This document shows, one piece after another, positions 11,801-22,406 of a stretch of 64,000 nt of DNA. The notes under the pieces were generated by a model that worked only from the letters and a program-made list of their open reading frames with translations, was not told where the DNA came from and did no database searches. This stretch comes from Brachypterus glaber (taxonomy: Eukaryota; Arthropoda; Insecta; Coleoptera; Kateretidae), in the NCBI GenBank assembly GCA_958510825.1, contig OY294047.1, positions 372,001 through 436,000 of the forward strand, written 5' to 3'. The translations under genes were made by a program, and so were the position numbers. Each line of letters starts with the position of its first letter. Within the stretch, counting starts at the first letter, position 1.

Positions 11801-14800
11801 CCTACCTATCTAGCCGGGGCTAGGATAATTTCCGCCAGGTGAATTTTTGATATGTTTTGTGTTTAATGATAGGAAGTAGTTTAAAGTCTATTTGGCACCG
11901 ATAAAAGAGACAGAACATGACCAAATTTGAACTTGTACGAAAATTTTGCAATTTTTTTAAAATTCTTACCTATCTAGCCGGGGCTAGGATAATTTCCGCC
12001 AGGTGAATTTTTGATATGTTTTGTGTTTAATGATAGGAAGTAGTTTAAAGTCTATTTGGCACCGATAAAAGAGACAGAACATGACCAAATTTGAACTTGT
12101 ACGAAAATTTTGCAATTTTTTTAAAATTCTTACCTATCTAGCCGGGGCTAGGATAATTTCCGCCAGGTGAATTTTTGATATGTTTTGTGTTTAATGATAG
12201 AAAGTAGTTTAAAGTCTATTTGGCACCGATAAAAGAGACAGAACATGACCAAATTTGAACTTGTACAAAAATTTTGCAATTTTTTTAAAATTCTTACCTA
12301 TCTAGCCGGGGCTAGGATAATTTCCGCCAGGTGAATTTTTGATATGTTTTGTGTTTAATGATAGAAAGTAGTTTAAAGTCTATTTGGCACCGATAAAAGA
12401 GCCAGAACATGACCAAATTTGAACTTGTACGAAAATTTTGCAATTTTTTTTAAATTCTTACCTATCTAGCCGGGGCTAGGATAATTTCCGCCAGGTGAAT
12501 TTTTGATATGTATTGTGTTTAATGATAGGAAGTAGTTTAAAGTCTATTTGGCAACGATAAAAGAGACAGAACATGACCAAATTTGAACTTGTACGAAAAT
12601 TTTGCAATTTTTTTTAAATTCTTACCTATCTAGCCGGGGCTAGGATAATTTCCGCCAGGTAAATTTTTGATATGTTTTGTGTTTAATGATAGGAAGTAGT
12701 TTAAAGTCTATTTGGCACCGATAAAAGAGACAGAACATGACCAAATTTGAACTTGTACGAAAATTTTGCAATTTTTTTTAAATTCTTACCTATCTAGCCG
12801 GGGCTAGGATAATTTCCGCCAGGTGAATTTTTGATATGTTTTGTGTTTAATGATAGGAAGTAGTTTAAAGTCTATTTGGCACCGATAAAAGAGACAGAAC
12901 ATGACCAAATTTGAACTTGTACGAAAATTTTGCAATTTTTTAAAAATTCTTACCTATCTAGCCGGGGCTAGGATAATTTCCGCCAGGTGAATTTTTGATA
13001 TGTTTTGTGTTTATTGACAGGAAGTAGTTTAAAGTCTATTTGGCACCGATAAAAGAGACAGAACATGACCAAATTTGAACTTGTACGAAAATTTTGCAAT
13101 TTTTTTTAAATTCCTACCTATCTAGCCGGGGCTAGGATAATTTCCGCCAGGTGAATTTTTGATATGTTTTGTGTTTAATGATAGGAAGTAGTTTAAAGTC
13201 TATTTGGCACCGATAAAAGAGACAGAACATGACCAAATTTGAACTTGTACGAAAATTTTGCAATTTTTTTAAAATTCTTACCTATCTAGCCGGGGCTAGG
13301 ATAATTTCCGCCAGGTGAATTTTTGATATGTTTTGTGTTTAATGATAGGAAGTAGTTTAAAGTCTATTTGGCACCGATAAAAGAGACAGAACATGACCAA
13401 ATTTGAACTTGTACGAAAATTTTGCAATTTTTTTAAAATTCTTACCTATCTAGCCGGGGCTAGGATAATTTCCGCCAGGTGAATTTTTGATATGTTTTGT
13501 GTTTAATGATAGGAAGTAGTTTAAAGTCTATTTGGCACCGATAAAAGAGACAGAACATGACCAAATTTGAACTTGTACGAAAATTTTGCAATTTTTTTAA
13601 AATTCTTACCTATCTAGCCGGGGCTAGGATAATTTCCGCCAGGTGAATTTTTGATATGTTTTGTGTTTAATGATAGGAAGTAGTTTAAAGTCTATTTGGC
13701 ACCGATAAAAGAGACAGAACATGACCAAATTTGAACTTGTACGAAAATTTTGCAATTTTTTTAAAATTCTTACCTATCTAGCCGGGGCTAGGATAATTTC
13801 CGCCAGGTGAATTTTTGATATGTTTTGTGTTTAATGATAGGAAGTAGTTTAAAGTCTATTTGGCACCGATAAAAGAGACAGAACATGACCAAATTTGAAC
13901 TTGTACAAAAATTTTGCAATTTTTTTAAAATTCTTACCTATCTAGCCGGGGCTAGGATAATTTCCGCCAGGTGAATTTTTGATATGTTTTGTGTTTAATG
14001 ATAGGAAGTAGTTTAAAGTCTATTTGGCACCGATAAAAGAGACAGAACATGACCAAATTTGAACTTGTACGAAAATTTTGCAATTTTTTTAAAATTCTTA
14101 CCTATCTAGCCGGGGCTAGGATAATTTCCGCCAGGTGAATTTTTGATATGTTTTGTGTTTAATGATAGGAAGTAGTTTAAAGTCTATTTGGCACCGATAA
14201 AAGAGACAGAACATGACCAAATTTGAACTTGTACGAAAATTTTGCAATTTTTTTTAAATTCTTACCTATCTAGCCGGGGCTAGGATAATTTCCGCCAGGT
14301 GAATTTTTGATATGTATTGTGTTTAATGATAGGAAGTAGTTTAAAGTCTATTTGGCAACGATAAAAGAGACAGAACATGACCAAATTTGAACTTGTACGA
14401 AAATTTTGCAATTTTTTTTAAATTCTTACCTATCTAGCCGGGGCTAGGATAATTTCCGCCAGGTAAATTTTTGATATGTTTTGTGTTTAATGATAGGAAG
14501 TAGTTTAAAGTCTATTTGGCACCGATAAAAGAGACAGAACATGACCAAATTTGAACTTGTACGAAAATTTTGCAATTTTTTTTAAATTCTTACCTATCTA
14601 GCCGGGGCTAGGATAATTTCCGCCAGGTGAATTTTTGATATGTTTTGTGTTTAATGATAGGAAGTAGTTTAAAGTCTATTTGGCACCGATAAAAGAGACA
14701 GAACATGACCAAATTTGAACTTGTACGAAAATTTTGCAATTTTTTAAAAATTCTTACCTATCTAGCCGGGGCTAGGATAATTTCCGCCAGGTGAATTTTC

Positions 14801-15545
14801 GATATGTTTTGTGTTTAATGATAGGAAGTAGTTTAAAGTCTATTTGGCACCGATAAAAGAGACAGAACATGACCAAATTTGAACTTGTACGAAAATTTTG
14901 CAATTTTTTTAAAATTCTTACCTATCTAGCCGGGGCTAGGATAATTTCCGCCAGGTGAATTTTTGATATGTTTTGTGTTTAATGATGGGAAGTAGTTTAA
15001 AGTCTATTTGGCACCGATAAAAGAGACAGAACATGACCAAATTTGAACTTGTACGAAAATTTTGCAATTTTTTTAAAATTCTTACCTATCTAGCCGGGGC
15101 TAGGATAATTTCCGCCAGGTGAATTTTTGATATGTTTTGTGTTTAATGATAGGAAGTAATTTAAAGTCTATTTGGCACCGATAAAAGAGACAGAACATGA
15201 CCAAATTTGAACTTGAACGAAAATTTTGCAATTTTTTTAAAATTCTTACCTATCTAGCCGGGGCTAGGATAATTTCCGCCAGGTGAATTTTTGATATGTT
15301 TTGTGTTTAATGATAGGAAGTAGTTTAAAGTCTATTTGGAACCGATAAAAGAGACAGAACATGACCAAATTTGAACTTGTACGAAAATTTTGCAATTTTT
15401 TTAAAATTCTTACCTATCTAGCCGGGGCTAGGATAATTTCCGCCAGGTGAATTTTTGATATGTTTTGTGTTTAATGATAGGAAGTAGTTTAAAGTCTATT
15501 TGGCACCGATAAAAGAGACAGAACATGACCAAATTTGAACTTGTA
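8840..15545 (-). repeat. 164-bp satellite array, right arm (about 40 monomers)
   Basis: AGCCGGGGCT recurs at 9191, 9355, 9519 and so on to 15420: 38 steps of 164 bp. Two older diverged copies precede it (8840-9190). Copies are mostly more than 97% alike by eye. Linked variants repeat at long range. TATGTATTGTG, GGCAACGAT and CAGGTAAAT recur together 1804 bp apart (about 12511 and 14315), which is 11 monomers. TTTATTGA and TTCCTACC recur 2131 bp apart (13 monomers). This indicates block duplications. The array stops abruptly at about 15545 inside a monomer. Confidence 0.98.
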
Positions 15546-17125
15546 TGCATATTTCGCATGTTTCTTGCTTTTTCTATTTATTTGTGGGTCGAAAAGGGCT
15601 TAATTCGATCTAAAAATACTAGATACCGGGTTTTTATTGTTTTTAAATGAAATTGAGTCGATTTTAAAAATTTTGAATTTTCGTTGCAAAAAAACGTTGC
15701 AAACTTCAGCTTCATATAGTCTTATGAATAGAATCCCGTTGGAATTTTTACTCTATGGGTTACAGGAAGCCAAAAAACTGTGGAGCCGTTTAAAAAGTGT
15801 CTTACTAAAAATGCAAAAAAAAGTATATTCTTAATATGTTTTATAAATATGTCCAAAAGAAATATGTTCAATACAATATTCTTTCACAAAAAAAAAATTA
15901 AAAAGTTATTTTTTTCCAATTATGAAACGAAAAGTCCCCTTAAAAAATGCATCTAAAAAACAAAGAGTAAGAGGAACTTAAGTTATATTAAGTTATATAA
16001 GAGGTGAAACTACTGGAAGTAGCGCTAAAACTGCCTCTAGATCAAGGCTGTTTTAGAAAAGACGTTGTTTTGGGAAAGAGATAAAAGTAGAAATCGCACG
16101 AAATTTTGCCTCTGTCTGTCTGACTGTCCATAATGACTTCACGTTATCGGCCATACCGGTTATGGACAGGCTATCCAGGACTGCCCCCTACTCTTTGTAA
16201 TGACTTTATTATAATTTTTATTAATTAAATACTTATTTATGTCCTCTGTTTGCCTAAAACACTGTAAATTATATATGTATAGAAAAATAATAAATACTAC
16301 CGTCCTAAGTCAAAACTTTGCATTGATGTTTTTAAAAAAGTCGAATCAAGTTTTTACAAATTTGGTCCTTAAAAATTTTTTATGGGGCCTATTGTATAAA
16401 GATACGACATTTTCATTCAAACGGTGTCACACACTTTAAATGTGATGCTCTGTAAGCCGAGAAATTAAAAAACTAAGCCCTATTAATTTATTAAGTCAGG
16501 AGCTTGGTAAGATGGAAAAAAACTATCTTTCTTCCTTAATTTTTGAAATTAAATGCATAGATCATCAAATGTCAAGTGTGAGATGCCGTTTTAAAGGAAA
16601 ATGTTCGTATTTTAATATTATGGACTTCGCGAAAATTATTGAAGGTCTTCATTATATAAAAATAGAAGGTGCGTGCCATTAAAAAAATCCTATTTATACC
16701 TACTTTAAAAAATGTCAATGCCTATTTGAAGTTTTAAGGTCGATAGTACTTAAATTAAAATTAAAAAAATAAATGTGTTATCACAGTGGTTGTATGTTAA
16801 AGTTGAATGTTAGTTATACTTTTTTAAAGCTGATATTTTTTTAAAAATCCTACAATAAATAGTAAAGTCACCGGAAATGATTATAAGAAGTGCTGGTATT
16901 CTGAAAATTATTTTAAATGAATCACTTAAACAATTCTAAAATTAACTTGATAATTTCATTAAACATTCTTAATATTTGAATGATAAAAATCATTAAGTCC
17001 CATATAAACCAAACGTTCTGAATGTTTGAAAAGGGAGACATGAATTTTGCGATTTTTATTACTAATTTTGATTTTTTTTTCTTTTATTTTTTATGAACTA
17101 TAGGGAAAGTATTCTTGCTTTTCTG
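15546..17125. other. No gene recognised
   Basis: AT-rich sequence. A short block at about 15675-15716 recurs inverted near 55790-55830, so part of this is a dispersed repeat. No exon with convincing splice sites and coding content is seen. Confidence 0.5.
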
Positions 17126-17560
17126 ACCTATGAATTAGATGAAGTAGCTCTACGGAAAAATCTGACTATGGATCATGGTAGCAAAAGGTTTAAACGTAGA
17201 ACCATTCACAGCCAACCTTGTTTTTGGTAAATAATCTTACACAAATGAACTTCTTTAGAGTCCATGGTCAACATTAATTAGCATTTTTCTCAAGGATGAA
17301 AAAATATAGCGACTTGCTCTGAAGATATTCGATATCGATTCAAAAAATATTATCCAAATCGTCTTAAAAAATATGCATTTAATTGTTGCTGTTGACTTTT
17401 TGACTCTGCAAAAGTTTATTTAACATTATTCACCAAAAATGAGTTTTCTGGATTCAGCTGCGAATGGTTCTATACTCTAGAGATCTTCTGCTGCCATGAT
17501 CCATAGTCAGATTTTTCTAGAGCTAGTTCATCCCATTAATCGTTTAGAAACGCCGTGTGC
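17126..17560. mobile_element. Palindromic DNA element, about 430 bp
   Basis: About 100 bp at 17126-17222 is the reverse complement of 17455-17560, including AAAAATCTGACTATGGATCA and its partner. No coding capacity. Fits a MITE with long terminal inverted repeats. Confidence 0.75.
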
Positions 17561-17984
17561 AACATTATTTTTTAATGTGCGATTTTTAAACTGATATAAC
17601 AGTTCTAAAAAAATGATATTTAGTTATACTTTTAAGAAAATTATTGTAAAGATCTCATACGTTTCGTTAACAATTTTCATAATTGGTCTAAAAAATTATT
17701 CCATGCTGTTGTTCATTGTGGTCATATGTCATGTATATATTGACAGAGGCTGTCCCTGTATATTTGCTAAAATGCTAATAAAGTATTTTACTTCACCTAA
17801 ATGTTTTATTTTTTTCTTGTAGGAAAAATAGTGTACTTACTGAAGTAGTGTTTTTACGCTTACGCTTTAGCAAGTGGTTACTCAACGTCTTAACATTTAA
17901 TAGTAGTAGTAGTAAATTTTTGGGTTGGCCAAAGCCGGACAACTAGGCCATTTCTGGCCCTTTTTGTCACCCCAGGCAATCCCA

Positions 17985-18440
17985 GCCATTTACTAATTTG
18001 AGTCCTCCTTGAACCTGCCCGTCCTTTCAATCAAGGTCAGGATATTGGCCCAGGGGAGATCTCTTAGTTCCTCTTGGTTGAGTCTCTGGGTTTCAAAGAC
18101 TTGCAACCTGATCCTGTCGTATCTGACACACTCGGCTAAGTAATGAGAGGATGTTTGATCCTCTCCGCACTCTGGGCATAGCGGACTCTCTAGAATCCGC
18201 ATTGTTGCCAGGTGCTTCCTTAGCCTGCAGTGGCCCGTGAGGACCCCTACAAGTTGTCTGAGTGCAGTTTTTCCTTTTTCCAGCAACCAGTCGGTCTTTG
18301 ATTTGCTTGGGCCAGCCAGGAAGTCCCTAGCTTGCCGGCAACCGTCGACCGCCCTCCATTGCTCCTTTAGCAAACTCATCGAGAGCGGTCTTTACCTGCT
18401 TCCTTGTAACACCCAATATAGGTTCCGGCCCCGTGCAGGC
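17985..18440 (-). pseudogene. Non-LTR retrotransposon ORF2 C-terminus, frameshifted
   Basis: The minus-strand translation from about 18379 to 17993 reads like the tail of a non-LTR ORF2 protein. A 'GCRQARDFLAGP' block is followed by 'RQLVGVLTGHCRLRKHL' and a zinc knuckle CPEC-x7-H-x4-C (C-x2-C-x7-H-x4-C). The coding continues upstream in a different frame ('PEPILGVTRKQVKTAL', about 18440-18380), so at least one frameshift breaks it near 18375. GC content is clearly higher than in the surroundings, as expected for a recent insertion. RT and endonuclease domains are absent (5' truncation). The Jockey/R1-like group is likely, but the clade is uncertain. Confidence 0.85.
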
Positions 18441-18699
18441 CATCCCTAACATTTAATAACTTTTTGTATTAAATGCTCAAGATGGCTTAAGCCACTGTGA
18501 TGTAAAACCCCTCACTGTAAGGTCTCATATAAGTATAAATAAATAAATATAAAAGTTCCTTCAGCCATTATGTAAACAGTTAGAATATTTTAAACTTTTA
18601 AATATAAAATTTAATATTTACTTTCAATACTACTTACCTCAACGCAATGGAATGGTTGAAAGTGTTAATTACATCGGCGTTACTAAGAGTATTTTTTTG

Positions 18700-18960
18700 G
18701 CTTAACTCATTTATAAACCGATTTCAAAAAAATATATTTCAAATGAAAGCTCCAAGTCCTACAAAAAATATACAGTTTTTGCTAGATTATAACGTTTTGG
18801 ATATACAGACTTTGAAACTTTAATAAATTATGAAACACGCAGGTGTATATTAATGGTTGCCTATTCACACAACTTCCTATTTCATAATGTTTCAAAATAG
18901 TGCGTAGTACCGATGTTTTGACAAGGTGCTTGCAACTGTTCAGCTGGTTATTAATAGAAA
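18700..18960 (-). mobile_element. Dispersed element family A, partial inverted copy
   Basis: Reverse-complement similarity to the first part of family A, ending in CCGATGTTTTGACAAGGTGC and GCAACTGTTCAGCTGG. It shares with the 24190-24815 copy a 'GGTTGCCTATTCAC' segment that is missing from the plus-strand copies, which suggests two subfamilies. Confidence 0.75.
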
Positions 18961-19141
18961 TTATTAAAATTTTAATTTACGAGATGGTTGAGTATATTTT
19001 TTAAGTTTTAAACTGGTGAGCCTTGTTATAAACATTGTCCTGATGATAGAAAATTTTAATGTACACAGTGGTAAGATGCAAATAAAAGTAAGTAGATGTT
19101 ATAACGAAAAACGAGTATATTAAATTATAGTTATTGTACAT

Positions 19142-20339
19142 TAGGGTGCCCAGCACCTACGGAATTGTTTGGGTCCCACCCCTTAAAATTATTACTTTAG
19201 ATGAAAAAACAACCCCGATTTTTTTTTAAATTTGTTAAAAAATGTTTAGAGGTCGCGCCCGGCGCTTTTTTGAATAGAAAATCATGTGAAGGGTTTTTAT
19301 TTTTTTAAGAATATAAAAACATTGATATTGGACATTTATGAAACAAAAAACTGTTTCTGGATAATAAAGGAATATTCTCAATGTTTATGCCCCTCTACAA
19401 AAATAATAATAATAAACGGCTAAAAATTGACAAGTGGTTAATAAATGCTGGAAAAAAATTTATTTTTTTTTCCAAAGAGTTCTTTTTTTCAAGGGCATTC
19501 TTCAATATGTGCGAATTCAGGAATTATATTTACTTTTTTGAAAAAAACTACAGGGTGTCCAAAAAATAATTAAATATATCAATAAAAGCTAAAAAATGCA
19601 ATAAAATTATCAATTTTGTAGCAAATAAATACAAAATATTTTTAAAATGCCTTGTAATATGTTATACTATGTATACTATGTAATGAAACACATTAAATAT
19701 TATTTTTCAAAAAAAAGTGTGGGTCGCAAACCTTCAATTTATTTTTATAAATCTGAAAAGAATTCCGCAACACCCAGTTATATAAATAAAGACTTTTAAA
19801 GCAATTTAAATATATTATACTTTTTTATCAAATATCACCTCTTTTATCGAAATAAAGTGAGTTTTTTACATTTTATGATATTTTTGATTTTTTTTTTGAT
19901 CATCCTGTTCTTTTTCCCAAAGAAATATATAGGGCGTTAATTGGCACAGCAATGAATTTCTAAAAAATAATAATTGGCACAGCAATGAATTTCTAAAAAA
20001 TAATTGACCCATGAGAAAAAAAATTAAGTAATCTTTTTTGTAGCATAAATTAGCTTCATACATCAATAATTGCCATGTTTATACCCTAGTAGCCATTTTT
20101 TTATGTACATATTTTTTTGAATATTCCCTTATTATTCAAAAAGAATCTCCCGATTTCAACATTTTTATATTTAAATACTAATAAAAAGTCTTAACATGTT
20201 TTCTCTCTCAAAAAACCGCCGGGCGCGACCTCTAAATATTTTTTTGAAAATCTAAAAAAAATTGAGGGTTGGTTTTTGACCTACATAGCAAGTGGGACCC
20301 TAAAAAAGTCAATTTTTTAATTTTGATTGGGCACCCTAC
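19142..20339. mobile_element. Long palindromic DNA element with TA ends
   Basis: Terminal inverted repeats of about 140 bp: TAGGGTGCCCA at 19142 pairs with TGGGCACCCTA ending at 20339, and the GAGGTCGCGCCCGGCG block near 19250 pairs with 20212-20235. Flanking bases suggest a TA duplication. A 50-bp direct duplication lies inside (about 19940 and 19975). No transposase is visible. Confidence 0.82.
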
Positions 20340-20433
20340 TGTACATACAATTTTTATGTACAAATATCACCAGTAAACATATTTCTGTCCTCTGGTACAC
20401 AAAAAGATATTTATAAAAAAGCTTTAAATCATT

Positions 20434-20655
20434 AGGAGCTTTCATATATTACGTAACGGGCCTGGAGGGGAGGGAGTCAAAGAAAATGTGACAGTTTCTA
20501 CAATGGGGAAGGAGGGGGTCTAGGTAAATGTTAGGTAGCGGAATTTAATATTCATTTACGGAGCATTTTTATAGTTAAGTTTGGCAGTTTCAGCAAATGT
20601 GACAGAGGGGAGGGGGTCAACAAATTGCGTTACATAATTTATGGAGAGCCCCTTA
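20434..20655. mobile_element. Short MITE with TTACGTAA-type ends
   Basis: GGAGCTTTCATATATTACGT on the left pairs with ATAATTTATGGAGAGCCCC on the right. The inside has G-rich 'GGAGGGGAGGGAGTC' blocks. About 220 bp, non-coding. Confidence 0.7.
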
Positions 20656-21050
20656 CTAGTATACCAAAGGGCAGATTTTCCTCTTAAATATAGCTTAGGG
20701 TTTACAGAACTCTTAGTAAATACCGGGGCTGGTTGAAAAAAGCCTTTTATTTTTCAAAAAGGCATCGCAAAAACAAACTATTTTGTCCAGAAAAGGACTT
20801 TTTTCCATTTTTTAGATCTCATGGATAGTGTTATGTAATAATCTGTTAACCCACATTGCGAGATGACAGTAAGTTGTTGAACTTTTTCCTTAATGCCTAT
20901 CTTTTAAACGTTTTGACAAAATCACTTAAAATTAAGCACAAATTCAAATCGTTTAAAAGGCATTAGGTAAAATGTTTAGCAACCTTCTGTTATTTCACAA
21001 TGTGGTTAACATGTTTTTGCATAAAACAGTTCACATATGGTTAACCAAAT

Positions 21051-21858
21051 ATACCAGGTGTTTTTTTTTTTAACCTGAAACTTTCAAATATCTCGAATAC
21101 TATGCATTTTAGAGAAAAAAAGTAGGATACAGGTTGTTTATTTTAATGGGGAAACAAAATTATACGGATATTCACGTTTTCAAGGTCATTTCAAGGTCAA
21201 CTTTTTTTGTTTTTAATAGAAACATATTTTTTTACTGCTATTTAAAATAAAATAAAAAATCTTTAAAAAAAAACTTTTTGATCGGACTTTTAGATGCAGA
21301 GATAACACAGCCACACAAAATTAAAAAGTTTGATCTCCGACGGACTCGACTAGTCAATTCCTATTTATTTTGAGCCGCTGAATCCGAATCTGAGGATTTT
21401 GAAAGTTGGCTCCTATTTGCAAAATAACCTCAAAAAACATATCATATAATTGCGAAAAGTATGTTTTTTGAGGTTTTGTTGAAAATGGGAGCCAACTTTT
21501 AAATTCCGACCTCAGATTCGGATTCAGCGGCTCAAAATAAATAGGAATTGACTAGTCGAGTCCGTCGGAGATCAAACTTTTTTAATTTGTGTGGCTGTGT
21601 TATTTCTGCAACTAAAAGTCGGATGAAAAAGTTTTTTTTGCAAAAGATTTTTATTTTTTGTGGGGAATTAAACAGCAGTAAAAAAATATATGTTTCTATT
21701 TAAAAAACAAAGTTGACCTTGAAATGAACTTTTGAAACGTAAATATCCGTAATATTTTGTTTCCTTATTAAAACAACTCTTGTTTTAGATTTCTGTTTCT
21801 AAAATGCATAGTATTCAAGATATTTGAAAGTTTCAGGTTAAAAAAAAACACCCGGTAT
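21051..21858. mobile_element. Near-perfect palindromic element, about 0.8 kb
   Basis: The two halves are reverse complements with the centre near 21450. The ends are ATACCAGGTGTTTTTT and the matching AAAAACACCCGGTAT. The inner block with GACTCGACTAGTCAATTCC is duplicated inverted at about 21340-21370 and 21540-21570. Arms are about 390 bp. It lies just downstream of the zinc-finger gene's stop codon. Confidence 0.88.
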
Positions 21859-21952
21859 TTCGGTAATTTAACTTAAAATTAATTAAAGCGTTTATATCAA
21901 AAGAAAAGGACAGACACTATTTTGGTAAAAATCCTTGATAACTTGTATACTC

Positions 21953-22406
21953 TTAATTTTTAAGGTTTAAATTTTGTGAGGTTCTACGTCTCCAGTGCAT
22001 ACTAGCAGGCTGATTATTATTATTTACGATAACACTGGTTGCAATATTTGCAACTGGTTTTAATTCTGCGTAAATTTTAGTCTTGGGAAATTCAGTCTCT
22101 ATATTTAAAGAAGATTCAGTTGGTACCCCTTCATTGGTGGCCGTTTGTGGTTTGGAATATTGCGTGTACTCTTTAGGAACCTTAAATTTAATATTTTTAA
22201 TCATGGCATGCTTTCTGTTTTGGAAAGAAGTTTCGTAGTGAAGCGCTTCTGTGGAAAATGTGGATAAAATATTTTGACTGACACTTGCGGAAGTGGACGG
22301 TAGAGGGATTTTATCGGTTTTCTCGCTCTTTTCTGTGTTGGCAGATGAAGATGATAGGATTTTTTGCCAGATTTCTACCGAATCAGTCTTTTTTGGAGAA
22401 GAGTCT
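21953..22406 (-). CDS. Zinc-finger gene, coding exon 5 (terminal)
   Basis: Acceptor TTGTTGCAG|AGACTC completes AGA and continues RDSSPKKTDS. Encodes a Ser/Thr/Asn-rich tail to the stop at 21953. No finger here. The next minus-strand AATAAA candidate is about 300 nt downstream, within the palindromic element. Confidence 0.82.

Noticed and set aside
9191..15545. Regular repeats that could suggest a CRISPR array
   Set aside because: The whole 164-bp unit is conserved with no variable spacers, and the genome is clearly eukaryotic with spliced genes. It is satellite DNA.
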